Assembly: GCA_964556705.1 (NCBI GenBank)
Contig: CAZKXX010000106.1
Span: 1-11,832, forward strand
Source: CAZKXX01 sp964556705
GTDB lineage: Bacteria > Acidobacteriota > Terriglobia > UBA7540
Length of the DNA: 11,832 bases
Reading direction: 5' to 3'
The notes beneath the pieces were generated by a model. The model worked only from the letters and a program-made list of their open reading frames with translations, ran no database searches and was not told the origin of the DNA. The translations under genes were made by a program, and so were the position numbers. Of the stretch, positions 1 to 5,441 are shown piece after piece (the stretch's first letter is position 1; every line of letters starts with the position of its first letter).

Positions 1-204
1 CGCGACCAGGTCGTCGCAACTCTGGAGGAGGCGCTGGCGCGCATTCCCGTTCCGCGCTCGCCGGAGGAAGCGGCGCCCGGCCGCTCCGTCGTGTTGATCA
101 CGGGCCCCAGCCGCACGGCGGACATCGAGCAGATCCTGATTCGCGGCGTGCACGGCCCGAAACACCTGCACGCCATCCTGGTTGAAGACGCCTGCCTCGC
201 TTGA
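1..204 (+). CDS. LUD-domain protein, LutC/YkgG-like, 3' end only
   Basis: Only the last 67 residues are present; the reading frame is open from base 1 to a TGA at 202-204. The end reads G-P-S-R-T-A-D-I-E-Q followed by G-V-H-G-P and L-H-A-I-L-V-E-D. This is the characteristic C-terminal signature of LutC/YkgG proteins of the LUD family. In known systems LutC works with LutA and LutB (iron-sulphur proteins) to oxidise L-lactate to pyruvate in the cytoplasm. Whether lutA and lutB lie upstream cannot be seen here. The start, the N-terminal half and any regulation are outside the window. The gene ends 96 bases before the SIS-domain gene, which appears to have its own promoter, so the two are probably not one operon. 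Family assignment is fairly safe; the lactate role is inferred from the family. Confidence 0.78.
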   Translation, partial: RDQVVATLEEALARIPVPRSPEEAAPGRSVVLITGPSRTADIEQILIRGVHGPKHLHAILVEDACLA

Positions 205-237
205 ACGCGGCTTGCGGCCACGCTCCGCGCCATCTGA

Positions 238-246
238 TGCTAGAAT
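238..246 (+). promoter_or_regulatory. Extended -10 promoter for the SIS-domain gene
   Basis: TGC-TAGAAT lies in the gap after the LUD gene, 54 bases before the ATG at 301. It combines the TGn extension with a five-of-six match to TATAAT. No good -35 box stands at 16-18 bases (TTGCGG at 212-217 is 23 bases away), which is tolerated by extended -10 promoters. The same arrangement recurs at 3445-3453. Confidence 0.5.
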
Positions 247-300
247 CGCTCCGGCCTTGAGGACGCGGCCAGGCAACAATTTCTTCGGGCGGACGAACCG

Positions 301-1344
301 ATGACCCAAATGATGCAGGAAGTAGTCGAGCAACCCGCGGCGTTGCTGGGCTTGCGCAAGTATTACACCAGCCCCGGGGCAATTCCGGCCAAGACGTTGC
401 GCAAGCTGGTGAAGGAATGGCCGCCGACGGTGGTCTTCACCGGCATGGGCTCGTCACTCTACGCGGCTCTGCCCGCGCAAGCCTTCCTGAATTCACTGGG
501 CATTCGCGCCCTCGTCTGGGAAGCCGCCGAACTCCTTCACTATCACCTCAAGTCTCTGGGCCCGGACACGCTGCTCGTGGCCGTCTCGCAATCCGGAGAG
601 ACCATCGAGATCACGCGTTTGCTGGAAGAACTCCCGCCGCGAATGGGCGTCCTTGCGGTAACCAACAATCCGTCCAGCACGCTCGCGCGGCGCGGCAACT
701 TGCTGCTTCCGCTGATGGCGGGCGGCCAGAAAACGGTCAGTACCAAAACCTACATGTGCGCCGTGGCGGTGCTGATGTATCTGGCGTTCGCCATCGCACG
801 CCGCCCGCATCGCGCGCTGACCCACGAGCTCAAGCAAGCCGTGGAAGAGCAGGAGAAGATCCTCGACCGGCAGGAAGTCCTCATCCCGCCCGTCGCCGAG
901 TTTTTCGGCCAGCCCGCTTACTGTTGTCTCATGTCGCGCGGGCCGGACCTGGCCTCGGTGTATCAGGGCGCGCAGATGCTCAAGGAAGTGGCGCGGCTGG
1001 GCGCCGAACCCACCAGCGCCGCGCAGTTTCGTCACGGCCCGGTGGAAATCATCAACCCCGCTCACCGTTACGTGGTGTTTGCGCGCCAGGGTCAAACGGG
1101 AAAATTCCTGCTCAACATCGCCGACGACATCCGCAAGCACGGCGGCCGCGTCCTGCTGTTTTCCGATCTCGGGTTCCCCGACTCGACCAACGTCCTCCTC
1201 GTCCCCGTCCCGGCGCTGAAGCTCGGCCTGGGTACGTTCGTGGATGTCCTCTACGTCCAGCTTCTCGCGCACGAACTGGCTCTGCGCGCCGGCCGCGATC
1301 CGGGCAAATTCTGGCTCGCCGCGATGGTGACGCGGGAAGAATAG
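301..1344 (+). CDS. Two-SIS-domain sugar-phosphate isomerase/deglycase-like protein
   Basis: This 347-residue cytoplasmic protein has two sugar-isomerase (SIS) domains, roughly residues 40-165 and 200-330, and matches the isomerase half of glucosamine-6-phosphate synthase (GlmS). The N-terminal glutaminase is absent. Visible motifs are GMGSS (48-52), SQSGET (96-101, phosphosugar loop), STKTY (147-151), G-A-Q-M-L-K-E-V (223-230) and F-R-H-G-P (243-247). Glu229 and His245 align with the catalytic Glu488 and His504 of E. coli GlmS. The C-terminal L-A-K-S-V-T of GlmS reads L-A-A-M-V-T here (339-344), so the Schiff-base lysine Lys603 is replaced by Ala341. The protein is therefore unlikely to make glucosamine-6-phosphate from fructose-6-phosphate; an AgaS- or FrlB-like isomerase, deaminase or deglycase on another phosphosugar is more likely. 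The ATG at 301 was chosen because a weak GGGCGGA stands 7 bases upstream and the extended -10 lies further up; ATGs at 310 and 313 are alternatives. Confidence 0.88.
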   Translation: MTQMMQEVVEQPAALLGLRKYYTSPGAIPAKTLRKLVKEWPPTVVFTGMGSSLYAALPAQAFLNSLGIRALVWEAAELLHYHLKSLGPDTLLVAVSQSGETIEITRLLEELPPRMGVLAVTNNPSSTLARRGNLLLPLMAGGQKTVSTKTYMCAVAVLMYLAFAIARRPHRALTHELKQAVEEQEKILDRQEVLIPPVAEFFGQPAYCCLMSRGPDLASVYQGAQMLKEVARLGAEPTSAAQFRHGPVEIINPAHRYVVFARQGQTGKFLLNIADDIRKHGGRVLLFSDLGFPDSTNVLLVPVPALKLGLGTFVDVLYVQLLAHELALRAGRDPGKFWLAAMVTREE

Positions 1345-1399
1345 CCTCCCCGGCGCGGCCCCACATCCTCTCGCGTCACAGCGGGGTTGGGAGGCAAAG

Positions 1400-1915
1400 A
1401 TGGGTGCGAAGCATTTCCTGGTTTTCAGCGCCAAAGTGGCGGCAGCCCACACCCTGACCTACTTCGTCGTCGGCGCTCTCGCCTATCAGCTCCTCACCAA
1501 AGACTTCTACGTTGGCCCGGATCCCATTTTTCGCACCTTCATGCGCACCGAGGCGGAGCCGGACCTTTGGGCACACGTGATGCGCTGGTTTCTGCCGGCG
1601 CAACTCCTTCGCGGCGTCCTGATCGCCGCCGTGCTCTGGCCCTTTTTCGAGACGATGCTCGGCTGGCCCTTCCAGAAGCGGTGGACGGTGTTTTCGGCTC
1701 TCTACGTCGTCCTGGGATTCTGGGCAGCCGCCGTAGCCGCTCCCGGCACGATCGAAGGCATGGTTTATCTGCGACCGCCGCTCACCGGTTTCGCGCACCT
1801 GACAGTTCAGCCCGAGATACTCGTGCAGGGGGTTGCGCTCGGCGCGATCGTATCCTGCTGGATGGGGCCGCAGCGCGAGCGGGCCGCCGCGTCGCCCGCG
1901 CGTCCTGAGGGGTAG
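1400..1915 (+). CDS. Small integral membrane protein, function unknown
   Basis: This 171-residue protein has four hydrophobic segments, about residues 8-30, 63-84, 95-114 and 138-155, and a short basic, alanine-rich tail. It is probably an inner-membrane protein with both ends on the same side. Between helices 3 and 4 it carries A-P-G-T-I-E-G and Y-L-R-P-P, which look like conserved loop residues, but I do not recognise a named family or function. The ATG at 1400 is supported by GGGAGG about 5 bases upstream. It follows the SIS gene by 55 bases on the same strand with no terminator visible, so co-transcription is possible. It converges with the release-factor-like gene, leaving 47 bases between the stops; no terminator hairpin with a T-run is seen there. 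Confidence 0.75.
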   Translation: MGAKHFLVFSAKVAAAHTLTYFVVGALAYQLLTKDFYVGPDPIFRTFMRTEAEPDLWAHVMRWFLPAQLLRGVLIAAVLWPFFETMLGWPFQKRWTVFSALYVVLGFWAAAVAAPGTIEGMVYLRPPLTGFAHLTVQPEILVQGVALGAIVSCWMGPQRERAAASPARPEG

Positions 1916-1962
1916 GGCCGATCCGACGCCCGAAGCCGGACACCGGACAAAAGCGCGCGCTG

Positions 1963-3114
1963 CTAATATCGGAAGCATGCAGCGACGGGCGAAGCGCCGG
2001 GCAGACGCTCGGGCGCGACGGCGTACACGTCGCCGCCATGCAGCAGCGTGTGCAGCGCGGCGTAATCCAGCAGGTCCTGATCGCTCGGACGCGGCTCGGG
2101 GCTCGTCACCACCGCGCCGTCCTTCGGATCGTAATGCCCCCAGCGCTGCACGCCGACGGCCACCAGCAGGGATTCCACTTTTCCGGCGTGCGCCGCGGGC
2201 ACCACCTCCTCGAGCCGGTCGGAGCCGCGCCCGGCGCGCAGGAGCTTTTCGAACCGCCTGGCGGCTTCCCAGGAGGCGCGTTCAAAATGCGGGCGAACGA
2301 TGGGCCAGGCGCGGGCGTGTAGGTGTTCAGCGGTCAACCCGTCAGGATTTCCGGCGATCCCCTGTTCGAGCAGATACGGGTACGTGTTCGCCTCGCGGTA
2401 GAGCGGAAACAGGTATTCCACGCCCGCCAGCACCAGCGGCGCGCGCTCGTTCCGCAGGACTTCGTGAATGCCCTGGTTGATGCGGCGAAAATAGCGCAGG
2501 ATCTGGTCCTTCTGATTTTCCGCCGCGGCGCCGTGGCCATGGAACACCGCGGCGCGGCGCCCGGGGCCCGCCGCCGGCGCGCGTGTGTGAAATTGCAGCT
2601 GTTTTTCCCTCTCTTCCGGCTTGATGACGTCGGCCAGGCCGTGCGGCACCGACTCGAGTTCCACTTCTGTTGCATTGAAGCTTGTGCCGCGCAGCAGACG
2701 CACCTCGTTCTGGCTGAGCGCCAGCAGAAAGTATTGCCCGTCGAGGCTCAAGAGGGTCAGCAAAGGTTTCACGTGAAACCTTTCGGTGACGATGGAGAGT
2801 TCCGGAAAATTCAGCGGGACGCGAAACTCGCGAAACAAACGCGGCGAAATGAAAACCGCCAGCCCGTCGCTCAGGTGCTGCCAGAAAAACGGGTCCTCGA
2901 GAAGTTTGCGCGCGGGCTCGAGCAGACGCTGCACTTCCGGCGTGCGGAGGCGGAGGGCCGCGAGCTTCTCCTCCGCCGCGCGCAGGAGGTTCTTGAAGCG
3001 GATCTGGTCCTGCTGCATTTCCACGGCGCGGTGCGTGGGGAGATAAATGGACACGCACGGCCCGGGATGTTCTTCCATCAAAGCCTGGAGTTCAGAATGT
3101 GGGATTAAGGCCAT
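1963..3114 (-). CDS. baeRF-type protein (bacterial archaeo-eukaryotic release factor-like)
   Basis: This 383-residue cytoplasmic protein resembles the bacterial relatives of eRF1/Pelota described as baeRF families. The N-terminal region carries P-G-P-C-V-S-I-Y-L-P-T-H-R (17-29), followed by a helical Q-Q-D-Q-I-R-F-K-N-L-L segment (34-44). A central domain starts at about 126 with Y-F-L-L-A-L-S-Q-N-E-V-R-L-L and holds F-H-G-H-G (191-195) and E-A-N-T-Y-P (241-246). The C-terminal domain (about 305-383) ends D-V-Y-A-V and F-R-Y, recalling the L7Ae-like domain of eRF1. No canonical GGQ tripeptide is present, so classical peptide release is not shown; a role in ribosome rescue or translation quality control is proposed for the family but untested. 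I cannot fix the subfamily (3 or 7 seem closest). The reading frame is open 30 codons further upstream, but those residues are low-quality basic sequence. The ATG at 3114 begins where homology starts and has GGGGGG 7 bases upstream. Confidence 0.82.
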   Translation of the reverse strand: MALIPHSELQALMEEHPGPCVSIYLPTHRAVEMQQDQIRFKNLLRAAEEKLAALRLRTPEVQRLLEPARKLLEDPFFWQHLSDGLAVFISPRLFREFRVPLNFPELSIVTERFHVKPLLTLLSLDGQYFLLALSQNEVRLLRGTSFNATEVELESVPHGLADVIKPEEREKQLQFHTRAPAAGPGRRAAVFHGHGAAAENQKDQILRYFRRINQGIHEVLRNERAPLVLAGVEYLFPLYREANTYPYLLEQGIAGNPDGLTAEHLHARAWPIVRPHFERASWEAARRFEKLLRAGRGSDRLEEVVPAAHAGKVESLLVAVGVQRWGHYDPKDGAVVTSPEPRPSDQDLLDYAALHTLLHGGDVYAVAPERLPGASPVAACFRY

Positions 3115-3387
3115 GGCAGGACCCCCCGGGGACAGACGTTGCGCGCCAAACTTGGCAGAAGGCCCTGAGCAGCCCTTCCGGGACGCCGAGCGGGCGCGCC
3201 GCAACTTCGGAGACCTCTATTACAACCGCTCGAAGCGGGCGAGTCAAGCCGGGAGAGGCTGGAATCGGCCTCGACTGGAACACGCGACGGAGTTCGAGGC
3301 GGTAGCGGCGCCCCTTGCGGGCGCCCTGTCGAGCGCTGTCTCGTCGCCTGGCCGGGACCCTTAGCCGCACCGGCCTCTCGCAGCTTG

Positions 3388-3406
3388 GGCGGGGGCAAAC
3401 CCCGCC
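3388..3406. repeat. GC-rich palindrome (7-bp stem, 5-base loop)
   Basis: GGCGGGG-gcaaa-CCCCGCC forms a perfect 7-bp stem with a 5-base loop, 39 bases upstream of the MNT extended -10. It has the shape of a dispersed intergenic palindromic unit, but only one copy is seen in this window. It is not followed by a T-run. Confidence 0.5.
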
Positions 3407-3444
3407 TCTGCGTCAGCAGCTTCCCGCGCAATTACACAATGGGT

Positions 3445-3453
3445 TGCTATAAT
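3445..3453 (+). promoter_or_regulatory. Extended -10 promoter for the MNT-HEPN cassette
   Basis: TGC-TATAAT combines a consensus -10 hexamer with the TGn extension. The positions 16-18 bases upstream hold CG-rich sequence with no -35 match. Transcription should begin near 3460, leaving a leader of about 17 bases with GAGGAGGA (3463-3470) just before the GTG start at 3477. The very tight spacing supports this as the real promoter. Confidence 0.7.
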
Positions 3454-3476
3454 GGGCCAGCAGAGGAGGACTTGCC

Positions 3477-3800
3477 GTGCCGGCTGCGAACGAAGCAACC
3501 ATCGCCCGGGCCGTCGAGCTGCTTCAACAGGCGGCGCCGGGAGCCACCGTCATCGTCTTCGGCTCCTGGGCGCGCGGCGACGCCGGCGAAGACAGCGACC
3601 TCGACGTGCTCGTCATCGAGCCGGAAGTGACCTCGAAGCATGGGGAAATGGTGCGACTGCACCGCGTGCTGCGTCCGCTCGGCATTCCGGTGGACGTCCT
3701 GGTGTACGATAGCAAGACCGTCGAAGACTGGGCGGACACTCCGGGGACAGTCTTGTACGAGGCTTTACAGGAAGGGCGGATCTTCCATGCGCAGCCGTGA
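3477..3800 (+). CDS. MNT-type nucleotidyltransferase, putative antitoxin
   Basis: This 107-residue protein is a minimal nucleotidyltransferase of the MNT/MntA type (pol-beta fold). The signature G29-S30-x10-D41-x-D43 is intact, with R33-G34 in the same loop and a third acidic residue, Asp73, in P-V-D-V-L-V-Y. These are the metal- and nucleotide-binding residues, so the enzyme is predicted active. In HepT-MntA systems the partner MNT protein neutralises the HEPN toxin by adding AMP to it. Here the gene comes first and overlaps the HEPN gene by 14 bases, the usual toxin-antitoxin layout. The start is a GTG with a strong GAGGAGGA 6 bases upstream; no competing ATG is as well placed. The family is clear; the antitoxin role is inferred from the neighbour. 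Confidence 0.9.
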   Translation: MPAANEATIARAVELLQQAAPGATVIVFGSWARGDAGEDSDLDVLVIEPEVTSKHGEMVRLHRVLRPLGIPVDVLVYDSKTVEDWADTPGTVLYEALQEGRIFHAQP

Positions 3801-4209
3801 ACTCGCGAAAAAGTTCCTTCAGAAGGCTCGCGAAGACGAAGTGGTTCTCGACAAACTTCTTGCCGACCCTGACCTGCCGGATGGCCCCATTGGCTTTCAC
3901 GCCCAGCAAGCCGTCGAGAAGATGCTGAAAGCTGTGCTTGCTATCCACGCCGTCCGGTTTGGAAAGCTTCACGAGATCGGCCAAATCCTGGCCTTACTGC
4001 GCCAAAACAACATCGCCTTCCCTTCCGAATTCGAAGAATTAGACCAGCTTACTCCTTATGCGGTCGACTTCCGTTACCCGGACGTACTCGCCACTCAAGA
4101 GCAAACCTTCGATCGAGCGTGGGCTCGTGAAATGGTCACACGCGTGAAGGCCTGGGCCGAAGCCCAATTGAGCGAGGGAAAGGCCCCCACCGGGACGACA
4201 AGCACCTAG
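3787..4209 (+). CDS. HEPN-domain protein, putative toxin of the MNT pair
   Basis: This 140-residue, mainly helical protein belongs to the HEPN superfamily. The diagnostic helix reads G-F-H-A-Q-Q-A-V-E-K-M-L-K-A (36-49), and L-T-P-Y-A-V-D-F-R-Y-P (88-98) is typical of the PF05168-like branch. HEPN toxins usually act as RNases. The C-terminal R-N-x3-H motif of HepT is absent and no histidine follows residue 62. The only R-x4-H is Arg57-His62 (R-F-G-K-L-H), where this branch normally has its conserved histidine. Ribonuclease activity is therefore possible but not secured, and the modified tyrosine motif of HepT is not present. The ATG at 3787 lies inside the end of the MNT gene, about 10 bases after AGGAAGGG, which implies coupled translation. 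The frame is open upstream, but those residues are MNT sequence in another frame. Base composition is clearly less GC-rich than the right-hand genes. Confidence 0.86.
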   Translation: MRSRELAKKFLQKAREDEVVLDKLLADPDLPDGPIGFHAQQAVEKMLKAVLAIHAVRFGKLHEIGQILALLRQNNIAFPSEFEELDQLTPYAVDFRYPDVLATQEQTFDRAWAREMVTRVKAWAEAQLSEGKAPTGTTST

Positions 4210-4240
4210 CTAAAGCAGCAGAAAGGTCCTGATACCAAGT

Positions 4241-4936
4241 ATGTTGGTTGCGGGCGTTGACGGATGTCACGGAGGCTGGCTCTGTCTGCTGCTCGACACC
4301 TCCAACGGCAAAACGGAGATTCGCTATCTTAGAGAATTTGCCGCGTTCCTGCGTCAAGAACCCAAGCCGAAGGTCATCGCGATCGATATCCCGATAGGCC
4401 TATGGGAGAAAGGAGATCGACCGTGTGACAAGAAGGCTCGCGCACTCCTGGGTTGGCCGAGAAGGTGCAGTGTCTTTCCCCCGCCTCCCCGGTCAGCCCT
4501 CAGAGCCAAAAGTTATGGCGAGGCAAAGAGGCTGAGCCGAAGGGCAAGTGGCAAGAGCTTGACCCGACAATGCTACGGGATATTGAAGAAGATTCGCGAA
4601 GTGGACGACTACATCGGCGGACGACCCAGCCTTCAGAATCGTATGCAAGAGGTGCACCCCGAGGTAAGCTTCTGGGCTCTCAACGGGGAAAGAGCCCTCA
4701 AGAATAGGAAGAAATCGCGGGAAGGAAAGAAGGAACGACTGCTGCTCCTTTCGCCCGTGGTCGCAGGATTGGAAACCTTGCTGGGAACACTCCCTCGTCG
4801 TCATTCGGACGTTGACGACTTGCTCGATGCTGCAGCCGCGGCGTGGAGCGCCCAGCGAATCGTAACCGGAAAGGCTTGCCATCTCACTTCGCCCGACCGG
4901 GACGACAAGGGCCTCCGTATGGAAATCGTGTACTAG
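4241..4936 (+). CDS. DUF429 protein, predicted RNase H-fold nuclease
   Basis: This 231-residue protein matches DUF429, a family predicted to have an RNase H-like fold. The motifs are in order: G-V-D-G-C-H-G-G-W (5-13), I-A-I-D-I-P-I-G-L (46-54), C-D-K-K-A-R (62-67), E-V-H-P-E-V-S-F (137-144) and D-V-D-D-L-L-D-A-A-A-A-A-W (190-202). Asp7, Asp49, Glu137 or Glu141 and Asp192/196 are candidate metal-binding acids. No biochemical role is established to my knowledge. It starts 31 bases after the HEPN stop with no terminator between, so it is probably co-transcribed with the MNT-HEPN pair, though DUF429 genes also occur alone. The ATG at 4241 is close to the first motif and has GAAAGG about 14 bases upstream, a rather distant site. 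A lysine- and arginine-rich segment (150-166) has low GC (about 50 % by count of 4681-4740), unlike the flanking genes. Confidence 0.85.
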   Translation: MLVAGVDGCHGGWLCLLLDTSNGKTEIRYLREFAAFLRQEPKPKVIAIDIPIGLWEKGDRPCDKKARALLGWPRRCSVFPPPPRSALRAKSYGEAKRLSRRASGKSLTRQCYGILKKIREVDDYIGGRPSLQNRMQEVHPEVSFWALNGERALKNRKKSREGKKERLLLLSPVVAGLETLLGTLPRRHSDVDDLLDAAAAAWSAQRIVTGKACHLTSPDRDDKGLRMEIVY

Positions 4937-4956
4937 ATCTATAGAGGCTGACGGGA

Positions 4957-5205
4957 TCAGTCGTTGTCAGGAAGCGAATCTTCGTATTCTTCCAGCGCCT
5001 GGTGGGCGTGTTCGACTTTGAGTCTCAGTGCGTCGAGTTCGGTCTCGAGGTCAGGCAGGAGATCAAGATAGGCTTCGCTGCCGGGCCGGTGCCGGGCCAG
5101 CTTGTGCCGGATCTTCCGCACGCGCGCGTGCCATTCATCCAGTTCGTCGAGCAAGCGCGTCACGGTTGAAAGGGTTGGTGCTATCCGAGTGGCCATAATT
5201 CTCAC
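4957..5205 (-). CDS. Small charged, coiled-coil-like hypothetical protein
   Basis: This 82-residue protein of unknown function is rich in Leu, Glu, Arg and His with no cysteines and no membrane segment. Heptad-like leucine spacing runs from about 12 to 75 (L-L-D-E-L-D-E-W, L-D-L-L-P-D-L-E, L-D-A-L-R-L-K-V-E), suggesting two helices forming a coiled coil or hairpin, with an acidic end (D-S-L-P-D-N-D). The start is taken as the GTG at 5205, because it overlaps the stop of the upstream small gene as GTGA, a normal translational-coupling arrangement. An ATG at 5196 preceded by GGTGAG is an alternative that would give 79 residues. It converges with the DUF429 gene with 20 bases between the stops. 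Confidence 0.65.
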   Translation of the reverse strand: MRIMATRIAPTLSTVTRLLDELDEWHARVRKIRHKLARHRPGSEAYLDLLPDLETELDALRLKVEHAHQALEEYEDSLPDND

Positions 5206-5348
5206 CAGTCTCTCTTCAAGCGGCGAGTCAGGTGAACGACCTGCTCCTTCCGCACTTCAATTTCCTTCTGCCAATGGGCGACCAGCGCCTCGTCCGGGTG
5301 AGGTCTGAGAAGTTCACGTCGAATCTTCGCTTCGTGCTCCTCGACCAT
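5202..5348 (-). CDS. Very small basic hypothetical protein upstream of the coiled-coil gene
   Basis: This short frame codes for 48 residues from an ATG at 5348: M-V-E-E-H-E-A-K-I-R, later R-P-H-P-D-E-A, and a basic end L-T-R-R-L-K-R-D-W before a TGA at 5202-5204. It is a charged, helical protein with no cysteines. Its stop overlaps the GTG of the next small gene by GTGA, which supports both frames as real. Codons upstream of the ATG also look coding (G-R-N-K-D-L-R-K-K from 5393), and an ATA stands where a start would be expected at 5394-5396. Short basic proteins beginning M-G-R-N-K-x-L-R-K-K exist as I remember them, so the true product may be about 64 residues if ATA is used. The function is unknown. 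Confidence 0.55.
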   Translation of the reverse strand: MVEEHEAKIRRELLRPHPDEALVAHWQKEIEVRKEQVVHLTRRLKRDW

Positions 5349-5406
5349 CCGCTGCCGGCCTACGGTCTTCTTTCGCAGGTCTTTGTTGCGGCCTATCGGT
5401 CAGGTA

Positions 5407-5434
5407 ATTATACCCGACCAGCACCCTCCGGCAA
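5407..5434 (-). promoter_or_regulatory. Promoter for the small gene pair
   Basis: Read on the minus strand, TTGCCG (5434-5429) and TATAAT (5412-5407) are separated by 16 bases. The -10 is consensus and the -35 matches four of six positions. It lies in the short gap just after the stop of the ASPIC/UnbV gene, so the two small genes can be transcribed independently of that operon. The predicted start of transcription near 5400 lies only about four bases before the in-frame ATA at 5396. Confidence 0.6.
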
Positions 5435-5441
5435 AAGACGC

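Larger units (their letters stand above)
3115..3476. other. Gene-free, hairpin-rich intergenic stretch
   Basis: No convincing gene lies in these 362 bases between two divergent genes. Three inverted repeats can be read: GCCTCGA (3268-3274) with TCGAGGC (3294-3300), GGCGCCC (3307-3313) with GGGCGCC (3319-3325), and GGCGGGG (3388-3394) with CCCCGCC (3400-3406). None is followed by a T-run on either strand, so they are not intrinsic terminators. The plus-strand frame open across this stretch (to 3364) has an implausible composition and only covers it by chance. The right end holds the promoter of the MNT gene. The rest could be a long leader of the release-factor-like gene, an unrecognised RNA or decayed sequence. 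Confidence 0.6.

Noticed and set aside
493..1452. Long minus-strand open frame (319 codons) opposite the SIS gene
   Set aside because: It is a shadow of the SIS gene in GC-rich DNA; the product has no recognisable domain and the opposite strand is clearly coding.
1952..1961. Perfect palindrome AGCGCGCGCT between convergent genes
   Set aside because: It has no loop and no T-run, and alternating GC is expected by chance here; not called a terminator.
3115..3204. 30-residue N-terminal extension of the baeRF-type protein
   Set aside because: The extension is basic, low-quality sequence, and the ATG at 3114 fits the family start and has a G-rich ribosome site.
3640..3786. Upstream extension of the HEPN frame into the MNT gene
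   Set aside because: These residues are out-of-frame MNT sequence with Cys/Trp/Arg-rich composition; the ATG at 3787 starts the recognisable domain.
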